This document shows, piece by piece, positions 7,063 to 14,299 of a DNA stretch of 15,555 bases (position 1 is the stretch's first letter; every line of letters starts with the position of its first letter). A program made the position numbers and the translations under genes. Below the pieces are notes generated by a model that did no database searches, had not been told where the DNA came from, and saw only the letters and a program-made list of their open reading frames with translations. The DNA lies in NCBI GenBank assembly GCA_913040875.1, contig CAJWHX010000030.1, positions 1 to 15,555 on the forward strand. Reading direction: 5' to 3'. This stretch comes from an uncultured Pseudomonadota bacterium (GTDB lineage Bacteria > Myxococcota > UBA796).

Positions 7063-7914
7063 TTATTTGTTTTGAATGGCATTGGACAACTGTAAGACTC
7101 CTTCAGCTGTTCTTGGACCAAATCCAAGGAGAAGCAAATCATCAATGGCGATGATGTTGTCATTCTTGGCGGCTGGTGTCTCACTCAAACCGGGAAGTTT
7201 CTTCATCTCTTCAGCACCACCAACAGATTCAAGACCGCGAGCCGTAAACAAGATGTAATCTGGTTGAGCCGCCAAAATGGCTTCAGCGTTCATAGGCTTG
7301 TATCCAGTATACTCGGTGACCGCATTGACTCCACCAGCCAACTCTATCATTGCGTTCGCTGACGTTTCCAAACCGGCGACGTTTTGCGTTCCGCCACCTC
7401 GAGCATAGATGAACAGCACCTTTGGAGGAGTCTTGGGTTTGGTGACCATTTTGATTTTGTCTTGCATTTCCCAAACCAATACATGACCTTCCTTCTCTTT
7501 ATCGAGCAGTTTAGAAATCTGTTCAATTCGATTTTGGGCACCCTCCAATGTGGCTTCGGAAGACAGCACAGCCATTGGGATGCCAGCCTTACGAATCTGC
7601 TCCACAACTTCAGGAGGTCCTGCCGCATCTGTTGCGATGATCAAATCTGGAGATAGACTGAGCAATCCTTCCGCATTGATTCGGCGATGGTATCCCACTT
7701 GAGGTTTTGCAGTCGCCTTTTCTGGGTATAAACTCGAGCTATCTACACCAGCCACTTGCTCACCAAAACCAAGTGCAAAGACGGTTTCAGTAACATTCCC
7801 AGATAGAGTAATGATCTTTTTGGGCGATTCCGCAGTCACTTCAGCACCAGTACTGTCTGTAATGGTTCCTGCCTCTGCAAATATACTCGCGAACATCAAC
7901 AAAAATGTATACAT
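7063..7914 (-). CDS. hmuT: Periplasmic haemin-binding protein HmuT
   Basis: A 283-residue class III solute-binding protein. A short signal (MYTFLLMFASIFAEA, likely cut near residue 15) precedes two lobes. Key features are PKKIITLSGNVTETVFALG in the first lobe, and VGYHRRINAEGLLSLSPDLI with Y75 and R77, which line up with the haem-ligand Tyr and nearby Arg of HmuT/ShuT proteins. The second lobe contains NVAGLETSANAMIELAGG and ends with LLLLGFGPRTAEGV. It carries haem from HmuR across the periplasm to HmuUV. The ATG at 7914 is preceded by GAGGGG, which overlaps the end of the upstream hmuY-like gene (9-nt gap). The signal has no basic residues near its start, as in the DUF6607-like and first HmuY-like proteins here. 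Confidence 0.94.
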   Translation of the reverse strand: MYTFLLMFASIFAEAGTITDSTGAEVTAESPKKIITLSGNVTETVFALGFGEQVAGVDSSSLYPEKATAKPQVGYHRRINAEGLLSLSPDLIIATDAAGPPEVVEQIRKAGIPMAVLSSEATLEGAQNRIEQISKLLDKEKEGHVLVWEMQDKIKMVTKPKTPPKVLFIYARGGGTQNVAGLETSANAMIELAGGVNAVTEYTGYKPMNAEAILAAQPDYILFTARGLESVGGAEEMKKLPGLSETPAAKNDNIIAIDDLLLLGFGPRTAEGVLQLSNAIQNK

Positions 7915-7923
7915 GATTCCCCT

Positions 7924-8565
7924 CTATTGTACGGTTTCTGAATCAAAACTGAGAAATCCGGAGTCCCCAACGTCATTGTAATAATCAACAACCCGGAGTT
8001 TAAAGACACCGTCTGGAGTTTGAATAAAGTAGATGACATCTTTCGGCGTTAACACGTGTGTCGCAAAGTCATAGTTGAACCAATCTCCCAAAACGTATTC
8101 TGGTTTCCCATCACCATTTGAGTCTGGCTCATCAACGGACCACGTTGCATCCGCAGGAACTTCAGAAACATCTCCATAGGAATCATAAGAACCCACTTCT
8201 GCAAATCCTTGAACCGTTCCCTCTCCACTGACACCACTATTGAGTGCAACAACGTATCGCTGCATCTTAATATCCCAGTCTGTAGATGAATCAGATGCTC
8301 CGGGAACAATTGCCCCATCGTTGAGGTTGAAGTATACCCACGTTGTAGAATCCGAAGAATCGACAGTATAATCGGCTATCGCATCTGGCTCTTCAGTATC
8401 TGTTTCTTCGGTATCTGAAGTATCTTCAGTGTCCGAAGTGTCTTCAGTATCCGAAGTATCTTCGGTATCCGTGTCTTCTGTTTCAACACCGGTGTCATCA
8501 AGTGTTGCTGTGTCTTCTGTTTTATCGCTACAAGCGAAATTAAGTAGTAATGCAAAAGTAAGCAT
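7924..8565 (-). CDS. HmuY-like haem-binding lipoprotein, copy 1 (with acidic tether)
   Basis: HmuY proteins are surface or periplasmic lipoproteins that bind haem and pass it to HmuR. Here a 213-residue precursor has a lipobox LLNFAC with lipid Cys12, then a 50-residue acidic tether of Asp, Thr, Glu and Ser, partly made of DTSDTE repeats. An HmuY-type domain follows at about 66-210: TWVYFNL, DWDIKMQRYVVALNSGVSG (96-114), an Asp-rich loop DSNGDGKPE (148-156), DWFNYDFATHVLTPK, VIYFIQTPDGVFKLRVVDYY. The only histidine (H170) is shared with the neighbouring paralog and is a candidate ligand. I prefer the ATG at 8565 because GGAG lies 6 nt before it. An ATG at 8577 overlapping the upstream stop (TAATG) would add METT and cannot be excluded. 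It sits between copy 2 and hmuT. Confidence 0.85.
   Translation of the reverse strand: MLTFALLLNFACSDKTEDTATLDDTGVETEDTDTEDTSDTEDTSDTEDTSDTEETDTEEPDAIADYTVDSSDSTTWVYFNLNDGAIVPGASDSSTDWDIKMQRYVVALNSGVSGEGTVQGFAEVGSYDSYGDVSEVPADATWSVDEPDSNGDGKPEYVLGDWFNYDFATHVLTPKDVIYFIQTPDGVFKLRVVDYYNDVGDSGFLSFDSETVQ
8405..8470 (-). repeat. 18-nt imperfect tandem repeat in the lipoprotein tether
   Basis: Three full units (8405-8422, 8423-8440, 8441-8458) of the type TCTTCAGTATCCGAAGTA (plus-strand reading) are followed by a partial fourth. They encode DTSDTE repeats on the minus strand. Units differ mostly at silent positions, so the peptide repeat is kept while the DNA has drifted. The copy number probably varies between strains. 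Confidence 0.85.
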
Positions 8566-8576
8566 AGTGGTCTCCA

Positions 8577-9194
8577 TTATTCGGAAGGGGTTTCAGTAGT
8601 GAATAGTTCAGACCAGACGAGAGTAATCATTGCAGATGTCCCGGCTGAGCTGTAGTAATCTTCGATGTACAGTTTAAAAAATCGATCGTTTCGATTGCGT
8701 ATGACGTAAAATTGGTTCTTCGGAGTCAATATATGGGTCGAAATATCATAGTCGTACCATTCATTGAACACATATTCAGGCACCCCATCATCATCGGCAT
8801 CTTCCATGTCTTGTATATAGCCTTCAGATGGGGGTATCTCATACTCCTCGTAGGACTCACCCCCCACTATCAATGCACCGACGTCTTCAGGTCCATTCAG
8901 TGGACAATTGAGTTTAAAGATAAAACGTTGTACAGAAATGTCCCACTCCGAACTACCCGACGGATCTTCCACTCCAAACACATCGCCTGTTTCTAAATCA
9001 ATCAGTGCCCAGTCTTCTCTACTGGTGGCGTCAACCAACACTCTGAAGTCTGTTTGCAGTACGCCTGTATCGTCGAGATCTGCAGTATCCAACAGCTCCT
9101 CGAGTTCTTCCTCTTCGTTGTCCCAATCATAGGTTTTATCTAGGGATGGTGAACAGGCCGTCATCAGTCCAAAAAGTACAATTTGTTTCTTCAT
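8577..9194 (-). CDS. HmuY-like haem-binding lipoprotein, copy 2
   Basis: A 205-residue lipoprotein (signal MKKQIVLFGLMTAC, lipid Cys14) with a short acidic tether (DNEEEELEELLDTADLDD) and an HmuY-type domain at about 48-195. It is a clear paralog of the next gene: EWDISVQRFIFKLN matches DWDIKMQRYVVALN, DDDGVPEYVFNEWYDYDISTH matches the same region including the single histidine (H154), and FFKLYIEDYY closes the fold. It differs in an extra cysteine (C97), a loss of the SGVSG glycines, and no DTSDTE repeats. The two copies have diverged strongly, so the duplication is old. The ATG at 9194 overlaps the hmuR stop by 4 nt (ATGA), with GGAG 5 nt upstream. The gene sits second in the operon. Confidence 0.84.
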   Translation of the reverse strand: MKKQIVLFGLMTACSPSLDKTYDWDNEEEELEELLDTADLDDTGVLQTDFRVLVDATSREDWALIDLETGDVFGVEDPSGSSEWDISVQRFIFKLNCPLNGPEDVGALIVGGESYEEYEIPPSEGYIQDMEDADDDGVPEYVFNEWYDYDISTHILTPKNQFYVIRNRNDRFFKLYIEDYYSSAGTSAMITLVWSELFTTETPSE

Positions 9195-11158
9195 CTTTGC
9201 TCCATTGTTGGGAATTCACCGCCCAACTTTAGAAAGAACCATCGGGGTTGAAGGGGGGTAAATCTAGGGTCTCCTGCATCCAGCAAATTATTCCCACCGA
9301 AGACCACATTGAGTCCATAGCGAGGAATTTCTTGTTGGATTCGGAAATTCATCATTGTAAAAGGGAGAGACAAGACATTGTCTCTGACCTGATCGGCATT
9401 GAGATCAGTAAAGAATGCACGATGCCCAACCATATTCACTGCCATCACGAACTGCGTCCCAACATTGTTGCGAACCAGCGCACTCAAAGAGCCCGCATGT
9501 CGTGGGCGACCTACCAATGCTCGCTCTTCTTTATTGAACAGATCCGACTCTACCTTTTCCCACGCGTCTGTAAATGTGTACTTTGGCTGCAATTGAACAA
9601 AATAAACATCAAACTTGGCATCCACCTCAACACCTTGAGTATAGGCTGCCAAGATATTTTGATATTGAAACTCCATTAGATCTGACTCAGATTCTATGAT
9701 ATTAGCAGTAATCAAATTGGTCAGGTCATTGCGAAAGAAATTGGTGTTGACCGTTAAGAACGATGTGGGGATATAGGTAAATCCAACGTTGGTACCGACC
9801 ATTGTTTCCGGTTGCAAATCGGGATTCCCCGTCACCATATACCCTGCACCAGAGTTGTTCCAATATAGAAACATCTCTTTAAATGCGGGAGCACGATAGC
9901 CCAATCCAGAACTCGCTCGAACAATGAATGAAGGGTCTGCCTGATAATTAAGAGCAATCTTCGGAGAGTTGAAGTACCCGAACCACGAATCATAATCCAA
10001 CCGATTCCCAACTACGAACGTGACGTCCTCTGTTGGGGTCCATTGTTCCTGTATAAAAATGGATGGTCTTAGCCGATCACTTGTACCATTGTCCAGACGA
10101 TCTGATGTCAGTACTTCAAAATAACTTTCCAGACCGTATGTCAACAAGTGTCGTTCGCGAACAAGGTCTTGCTGAAATCCTGCAGATGTCAACCGTTGGG
10201 TCGTCTCCTGAAACTTGTCTTCTGCGGTTGCATTGCGCTGATCAAACAAAAACTGATCTTTATAGAAGGACCACTGTACGTTGGCAGTAATCTTTGAAGC
10301 ATCCAACAAAGTCACTGATGTCAGTTGCGTTCGAAGGTCTTCAGTGCGATTCATTTGGTCAAATATGGCACCTGCAGCGGTTGATGACACTCTCTGAGAG
10401 TCTCTGCGAAGATACCCTGCTTGAGTTGTAAGACGATGTTTACCCTTCACAAACGTAGATTTGATGTCCCCATTCATTTGATTCGTCTGCGGTCCATTGG
10501 TGTCAATATCCGATGGATCCAAATCAAAGGCATCTTGGTTTCGAGCATTGAAAGAAACCAAAACCGAACCCCACTGCTGTTTGGTACCGCTGGATATATC
10601 AAACTGTTCCCCTACCGGACTGTATAGAAGATTTGAGGAACCATACAGTGGTTCTTCTACATCGGACGTGATGATATTGATCACTCCACCCATCGCATTT
10701 GAACCGTACAAAACAGACGATGGACCACGAACGATCTCAATCCGTTCAATATTGTTCAATGAAAGACGAGAGATATCAATTACACCATCTTTCTCTCCAA
10801 GAACTCGCTGACCATCAATCAAGATCAAAATGTGTTCTGGCTCCAGACCTTGAATCTGTAGGCTAGACCCCAATACTGAATTGCTGATTTGAATGCCGCT
10901 CATCTGTTGAAGTAAAAGAGATATATCTCCAGGTCCGTAAGCCTCAATATCCTCTTTCGTAATCACGGTGATTGGAACGGCTGACTTCTCCACCAACTGC
11001 TCAGTTCTAGACCCTGTCACCACAATGGTTTCATTTGGATCCGCCTCACTGGTTTCCTCAGATTCTTCTACATCTGACTCGGTCGTTTCCTGAGCAACAA
11101 CCAGATTGGAGCACAGTAAAAAAGGCATCGACAGCAATATCTTGATAATGATTTTCAT
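9191..11158 (-). CDS. hmuR: TonB-dependent haemin receptor, HmuR-like
   Basis: A 655-residue outer-membrane receptor. The signal is MKIIIKILLSMPFLLCSNLVVAQ, followed by an acidic stretch, a TonB box in ETIVVTG (43-49), a plug domain (about 55-165) with LIDGQRV, IERIEIVRGPSSVLYGSNAMGGVINIIT, and a 22-strand-type barrel ending in an aromatic-rich segment. Haem-receptor motifs YRAP (421-424) and NPDL (445-448) are both present, as in Porphyromonas gingivalis HmuR, but no histidine lies between them. It imports haem with TonB energy; TonB and ExbBD are elsewhere. I chose the ATG at 11158. A TTG at 11164 adds two residues, and an ATG at codon 11 would leave a shorter signal. No start has a good ribosome site. 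The Fur box covers this start codon. It heads the operon with two HmuY-like genes and hmuTUV. Confidence 0.94.
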   Translation of the reverse strand: MKIIIKILLSMPFLLCSNLVVAQETTESDVEESEETSEADPNETIVVTGSRTEQLVEKSAVPITVITKEDIEAYGPGDISLLLQQMSGIQISNSVLGSSLQIQGLEPEHILILIDGQRVLGEKDGVIDISRLSLNNIERIEIVRGPSSVLYGSNAMGGVINIITSDVEEPLYGSSNLLYSPVGEQFDISSGTKQQWGSVLVSFNARNQDAFDLDPSDIDTNGPQTNQMNGDIKSTFVKGKHRLTTQAGYLRRDSQRVSSTAAGAIFDQMNRTEDLRTQLTSVTLLDASKITANVQWSFYKDQFLFDQRNATAEDKFQETTQRLTSAGFQQDLVRERHLLTYGLESYFEVLTSDRLDNGTSDRLRPSIFIQEQWTPTEDVTFVVGNRLDYDSWFGYFNSPKIALNYQADPSFIVRASSGLGYRAPAFKEMFLYWNNSGAGYMVTGNPDLQPETMVGTNVGFTYIPTSFLTVNTNFFRNDLTNLITANIIESESDLMEFQYQNILAAYTQGVEVDAKFDVYFVQLQPKYTFTDAWEKVESDLFNKEERALVGRPRHAGSLSALVRNNVGTQFVMAVNMVGHRAFFTDLNADQVRDNVLSLPFTMMNFRIQQEIPRYGLNVVFGGNNLLDAGDPRFTPLQPRWFFLKLGGEFPTMEQR

Positions 11159-11164
11159 TATCAA
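11142..11164. promoter_or_regulatory. Fur box overlapping the hmuR start codon
   Basis: GATAATGATTTTCATTATC (11144-11162) matches the Fur consensus at 17 of 19 positions. Extended, it is a perfect inverted repeat of 10-bp arms (TTGATAATGA / TCATTATCAA) around TTT. The chosen hmuR ATG (11156-11158) lies inside it, so the box also encodes residues 1-5 of the signal peptide. Fur here would act at or just past the transcription start. Confidence 0.92.
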
Positions 11165-11246
11165 AACATTAATCTAAAATCCCCAAATTGCAAGCCTATG
11201 ATGCTAAAATACCGATTTTCACCGTCTGCATTCATGGAATCCATTT

Positions 11247-11816
11247 TCAAAGAGTGTAAGGCACATCCACTACTGGTAATTCTGTGGCATTCGGAAGCTC
11301 AAAATGCCACCATTCAACATCGTAAGCAACAAAACCAACCTCTTCCATGTTCCGTCGCAGTTTCATCCGATGCTGCAAGGCAATACCCGAAATATTAAAC
11401 GTATTGCTCTCTTTCCCAAAAAAATCCCAATCTGTTCCCATGTCCATCAATATTCCGGTTTCTAAGAAATAGAAACTCAGATCAATAGCCCCGCCGTGAT
11501 TGTGTCTAGACTCTTTGACGAGGTACCCCTGTTCAACCAACCATTCTTGTCCTGTTGACTCTGCCCATTCAATCATATCTGTGGTGGATCGTCTGGGTCT
11601 ATACGCATCCCAAATGTGCAAACCAAGCCCCTCGGACTCTATCTTTCTAGCCAATGACAGAAGGTTCTGCGCACCATCTTTGTGCATCCAACACAGTGGT
11701 GCATCATACCCATCTACTTTGCGTCCCATGAAATTCGTATCCTCAGCGTATCGAATATCCAGTCGTACATTCGGCAAAGTGGATAAATCAACAAAATCAC
11801 TCGGAATTTTGGACAT
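11247..11816 (-). CDS. D-alanyl-D-alanine dipeptidase (VanX/DdpX family)
   Basis: A 189-residue zinc dipeptidase, close to the 190-200 residues usual for VanX and DdpX. The catalytic set is complete: Arg73 in DAYRP, the Zn ligands H105 and D112 in SRHNHGGAID (SxHxxGxAxD), and base E168 plus Zn ligand H171 in EWWHFE. There is no signal peptide, so it acts in the cytosol, splitting D-Ala-D-Ala. In DdpX-like cases this salvages D-alanine from wall turnover. No vanH/vanA ligase pair or DppA-type transporter lies nearby, so a vancomycin-resistance role is not supported. The ATG at 11816 has GGAG 8 nt upstream; a longer frame from 11867 is less likely. It is divergent from the tryptophan dioxygenase gene and lies 88 nt upstream of hmuR on the same strand, but the Fur box at hmuR suggests separate control. 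Confidence 0.9.
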   Translation of the reverse strand: MSKIPSDFVDLSTLPNVRLDIRYAEDTNFMGRKVDGYDAPLCWMHKDGAQNLLSLARKIESEGLGLHIWDAYRPRRSTTDMIEWAESTGQEWLVEQGYLVKESRHNHGGAIDLSFYFLETGILMDMGTDWDFFGKESNTFNISGIALQHRMKLRRNMEEVGFVAYDVEWWHFELPNATELPVVDVPYTL

Positions 11817-11909
11817 TCTGTTTTCTCCATCCGCAATATTTCCACTTGGAAAGATAGCACGTTGCACCCAAAAAGATTACCCATATCCATAGACTTTTTG
11901 AGGTACACC

Positions 11910-13025
11910 ATGTCAGAAACATCCAAAAATACGCCTAATTATTGGGACTATCTGGAACTGAAACCCCTACTCGGTTTGCAAGGCGGTCTCGAAAAGGATG
12001 AAACCCAATTGCACACCGATGAGTTGCATTTCATTGTGACCCATCAGGCACTCGAGTTGTGGTTCAAACTGATTTTAGCCGAAATTCGCGATGCGAGGGA
12101 TGCACTGTCTTCTCCTAAGGTACCAGAAGAATCGATTCCACATGTGGTTCATCATTTGGGACGCGTCAATGAAATCTTGAAGCTAGCTGGAGATACCTTT
12201 TCGGTAATGGAAACCTTAACCCCACAAGACTTCATGTCTTTTCGGGACAAGCTGACACCAGCCAGTGGTTTTCAATCCTTCCAAATGCGAGAAATGGAAC
12301 TCTTGATGGGGGTTCACTGGCAATCTCGCATCAAATATGGAAATGTTGATCCACTCGATCACATTCGTAAGCTCGCTAAGGACTCGCCAGCTGGAGAACT
12401 GGCACTGTCACGGCTGGAGCATGTCCTGCAAGAAACCAGTCTCAAAGACGCCATGCGCTCATGGGTATACCGCACCCCCATCTTTGGATCACAACCACAT
12501 CAAAAAGGCGATGCGGCTGTAGTAGACCGCTTTATCGAAGCCTACGGTGAGTCTGTACGCGCCCATCACAACTCCCAGTACGACCGGCTCGTTGCAACCA
12601 GTGTCGGACGAGCAGATGAATTGCGGGCTCGATACGACAAAACAACAGCAACGGCATTGTCCTACATCAGGGCAGAAGACATTGAACACGACGAAGATAG
12701 AGCCTATGTGAAACGCTACCGTGCTGGCATCATCTTCATTGAATCGTACCGCGAACTGCCCCTTCTCGCTTGGCCTAGATTGCTGATCGATGCCCTGGTC
12801 AGTGTAGATGCCCAAATGGTGAACTTCCGACACCGTCATGCCCGAGCGGTGGAGAAGATCATCGGACGACGTGTGGGAACCGGTGGCTCATCGGGTGTGA
12901 ACTATTTGGATGAGACTACGAAGATTCGTGTCTTCCATGACCTCTGGACAGCACGTACGGTACTGCTCCCGAAAGAGCGCCGACCGACTCTTGAAAATGC
13001 GGATTATTATCGGTATGTTGGGTAA
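11910..13025 (+). CDS. kynA: Tryptophan 2,3-dioxygenase (haem-dependent)
   Basis: The enzyme oxidises L-tryptophan to N-formylkynurenine, the first step of the kynurenine pathway. The 371-residue protein is all-helical as expected. Diagnostic residues are F41 and H45 in FIVTHQALELWFK, R127 in SFQMREME, the proximal haem ligand H310 in FRHRHARAVEK, and T324 in GTGGSSGVNYL, spaced 14 residues after H310 as in human TDO. The final segment VFHDLWTARTVLLP also fits. It is longer than typical bacterial enzymes of about 280-300 residues and nearer the animal length. The extra sequence is mostly an extended middle (about 180-270). The ATG at 11910 has GAGGT 6 nt upstream. No kynureninase, formamidase or anthranilate gene is adjacent. 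The enzyme needs haem, which may be why it neighbours the haem-import operon, but no Fur box was seen upstream. Confidence 0.95.
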   Translation: MSETSKNTPNYWDYLELKPLLGLQGGLEKDETQLHTDELHFIVTHQALELWFKLILAEIRDARDALSSPKVPEESIPHVVHHLGRVNEILKLAGDTFSVMETLTPQDFMSFRDKLTPASGFQSFQMREMELLMGVHWQSRIKYGNVDPLDHIRKLAKDSPAGELALSRLEHVLQETSLKDAMRSWVYRTPIFGSQPHQKGDAAVVDRFIEAYGESVRAHHNSQYDRLVATSVGRADELRARYDKTTATALSYIRAEDIEHDEDRAYVKRYRAGIIFIESYRELPLLAWPRLLIDALVSVDAQMVNFRHRHARAVEKIIGRRVGTGGSSGVNYLDETTKIRVFHDLWTARTVLLPKERRPTLENADYYRYVG

Positions 13026-13159
13026 TCTGACAAGCAATCGCGATTTCTGCACATTTGCCTGATCTCGAACCAAAGAGTGTCGGAATATAGAAAACCACCC
13101 GTCTCACAGATCTTGTGCAAGACGAATGGCTATGGGTTGGTGAATAGAGTCTGATGTGA

Positions 13160-14041
13160 TTATGACAGGTACTTCACAGCACTGTACATACGATAGTCGC
13201 CATCTGATAGTGCGTTCAATTGAGTCGACAATTGTGGTTTAAAACCATCCGTCACCTTCTCCCCCAATGTAAAGGATGCACGTTCACCATCATGAGAGAC
13301 GCCTTCGACCGCCCAGACCTCTTTGATCTCATGTTTGTGCCAAGCCGCCACATACCCAATATTCTTGGCGCTAACTTCCCTGACCTTCCAAGAAGAACTG
13401 GCTTTTGCTTTGTTCTGTTCCAATGAGTGCTCTTCATCCCACGTCGTGACATTGACCATGAGAACTCTTTCTTCACTTTGCACATCGAACTCTTCTTGCA
13501 ACGCCAATTCCTGTTCTTTATCATCCATGGCAACTTCTGTGTCCAACACCGCAGAATAATACAAATTTCCTGGACTGATCGACTTGGCCGCATTGAATTT
13601 GGGTTTTAACTCTGCTCGCAACGCATTTTCCAAGTGCAACAGTTGTGACTTTCGTTCTTTGTCGTCTTTTTCAAACGTGGGAACCGATACAAACTTGACC
13701 GAAAAGTGTTCAAACACTATTGTCGCGGCTTCCTGTAATGAAACTTTTTGATTGTCCTTCACTTTGCGCAATAGGGTGTTCATCCAAGCATGTTCATAAG
13801 CATCCAAATGGCACACGACTCGATTAAAGAAGGTACGACTGCGACAAGTTCCAATGTACAGCAACTGATTATCCTGATAAAAGAAGTACAAGCCATGATG
13901 GTGCCCATACTGAGACAACGCATGCAAATCTCGCAAACGAACCTCTGACAACTGTTGAGCCGACATTGTCTCCAATTGGATCGATACATCTTGCGGAAGT
14001 GTTTCATCCAAAGGAAGGTCTAATTGTTTGTAAAAGGTCAT
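13160..14041 (-). CDS. GIY-YIG nuclease-like protein with an unassigned C-terminal domain
   Basis: A 293-residue cytosolic protein. Residues about 47-155 form a GIY-YIG fold: GLY (50-52), YIG (62-64) in LLYIGTCRS, R74 in TFFNRVVCHL, and the metal-binding E138 in LENALRAELKPKFN, ending at N150. These are the key catalytic positions of the family, so nuclease activity is plausible. Residues about 190-293 (LMVNVTTWDEEH, SSSWKVREVSAKNIGYVAAW, IKEVWAVEGVS, ERASFTLGEKV) look like a small beta-rich module. It reminds me of modules beside nuclease domains in restriction-like proteins, but I cannot name it. The ATG at 14041 has GGAG 6-7 nt upstream. The gene is convergent with the tryptophan dioxygenase gene across a 134-bp gap that holds no recognised element. 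It could be a solitary restriction-type or repair nuclease. Confidence 0.75.
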   Translation of the reverse strand: MTFYKQLDLPLDETLPQDVSIQLETMSAQQLSEVRLRDLHALSQYGHHHGLYFFYQDNQLLYIGTCRSRTFFNRVVCHLDAYEHAWMNTLLRKVKDNQKVSLQEAATIVFEHFSVKFVSVPTFEKDDKERKSQLLHLENALRAELKPKFNAAKSISPGNLYYSAVLDTEVAMDDKEQELALQEEFDVQSEERVLMVNVTTWDEEHSLEQNKAKASSSWKVREVSAKNIGYVAAWHKHEIKEVWAVEGVSHDGERASFTLGEKVTDGFKPQLSTQLNALSDGDYRMYSAVKYLS

Positions 14042-14086
14042 CGTAAACTCCGATTATAACGATTGTGTTGATGAAAGCATGTATTC

Positions 14087-14114
14087 AGTGGGTTTGAGAT
14101 TTGGTAGACCCACT
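14087..14114. repeat. Inverted repeat upstream of the GIY-YIG gene
   Basis: AGTGGGTTT (14087-14095) pairs with AGACCCACT (14106-14114) across a 10-nt loop, with one G-T wobble. There is no T-run on either side, so it is not a standard terminator. It lies in the 258-bp divergent gap (14042-14299) between the GIY-YIG and beta-barrel genes and could be an operator. The rest of the gap is AT-rich, with nothing else recognised apart from a weak 51-codon frame. Confidence 0.4.
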
Positions 14115-14299
14115 ATAACAGTTAATTATTTGGAGCGCTATTGCAACTTCCAAGACGCATGGACTTCGGAACACTGGTTGTGTTTTGAAAGAGGGATTCA
14201 AAGATTACATCTACCCAGTGTTAAAGGTAGATAGAAATATTGCAGAATTCAACTCATCGATGTACAAAGATATATTGATACTTATTGGATGGTCTCAGC

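Noticed and set aside
11247..11816. Vancomycin-resistance (VanX) function for the dipeptidase
   Set aside because: No vanH or D-Ala-D-Lac ligase gene is nearby and the cell is Gram-negative. A DdpX-like salvage role fits better.
13094..13139. Imperfect hairpin (ACCACCC ... GGGTTGGT) between the convergent dioxygenase and GIY-YIG genes
   Set aside because: The stem is short with a bulge and a long loop, and there is no T-run. It is not convincing as a terminator.
14053..14058. Perfect TATAAT on the minus strand before the GIY-YIG gene
   Set aside because: It is only about 12 nt from the start codon. A transcript starting there would lack the GGAG ribosome site, and no -35 is visible.
14079..14234. 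51-codon plus-strand frame (MYSVGLRFGRPTITV...) in the gap before the barrel gene
   Set aside because: There is no good ribosome site, its start overlaps the inverted repeat, and no domain is recognisable. It cannot be told from chance.
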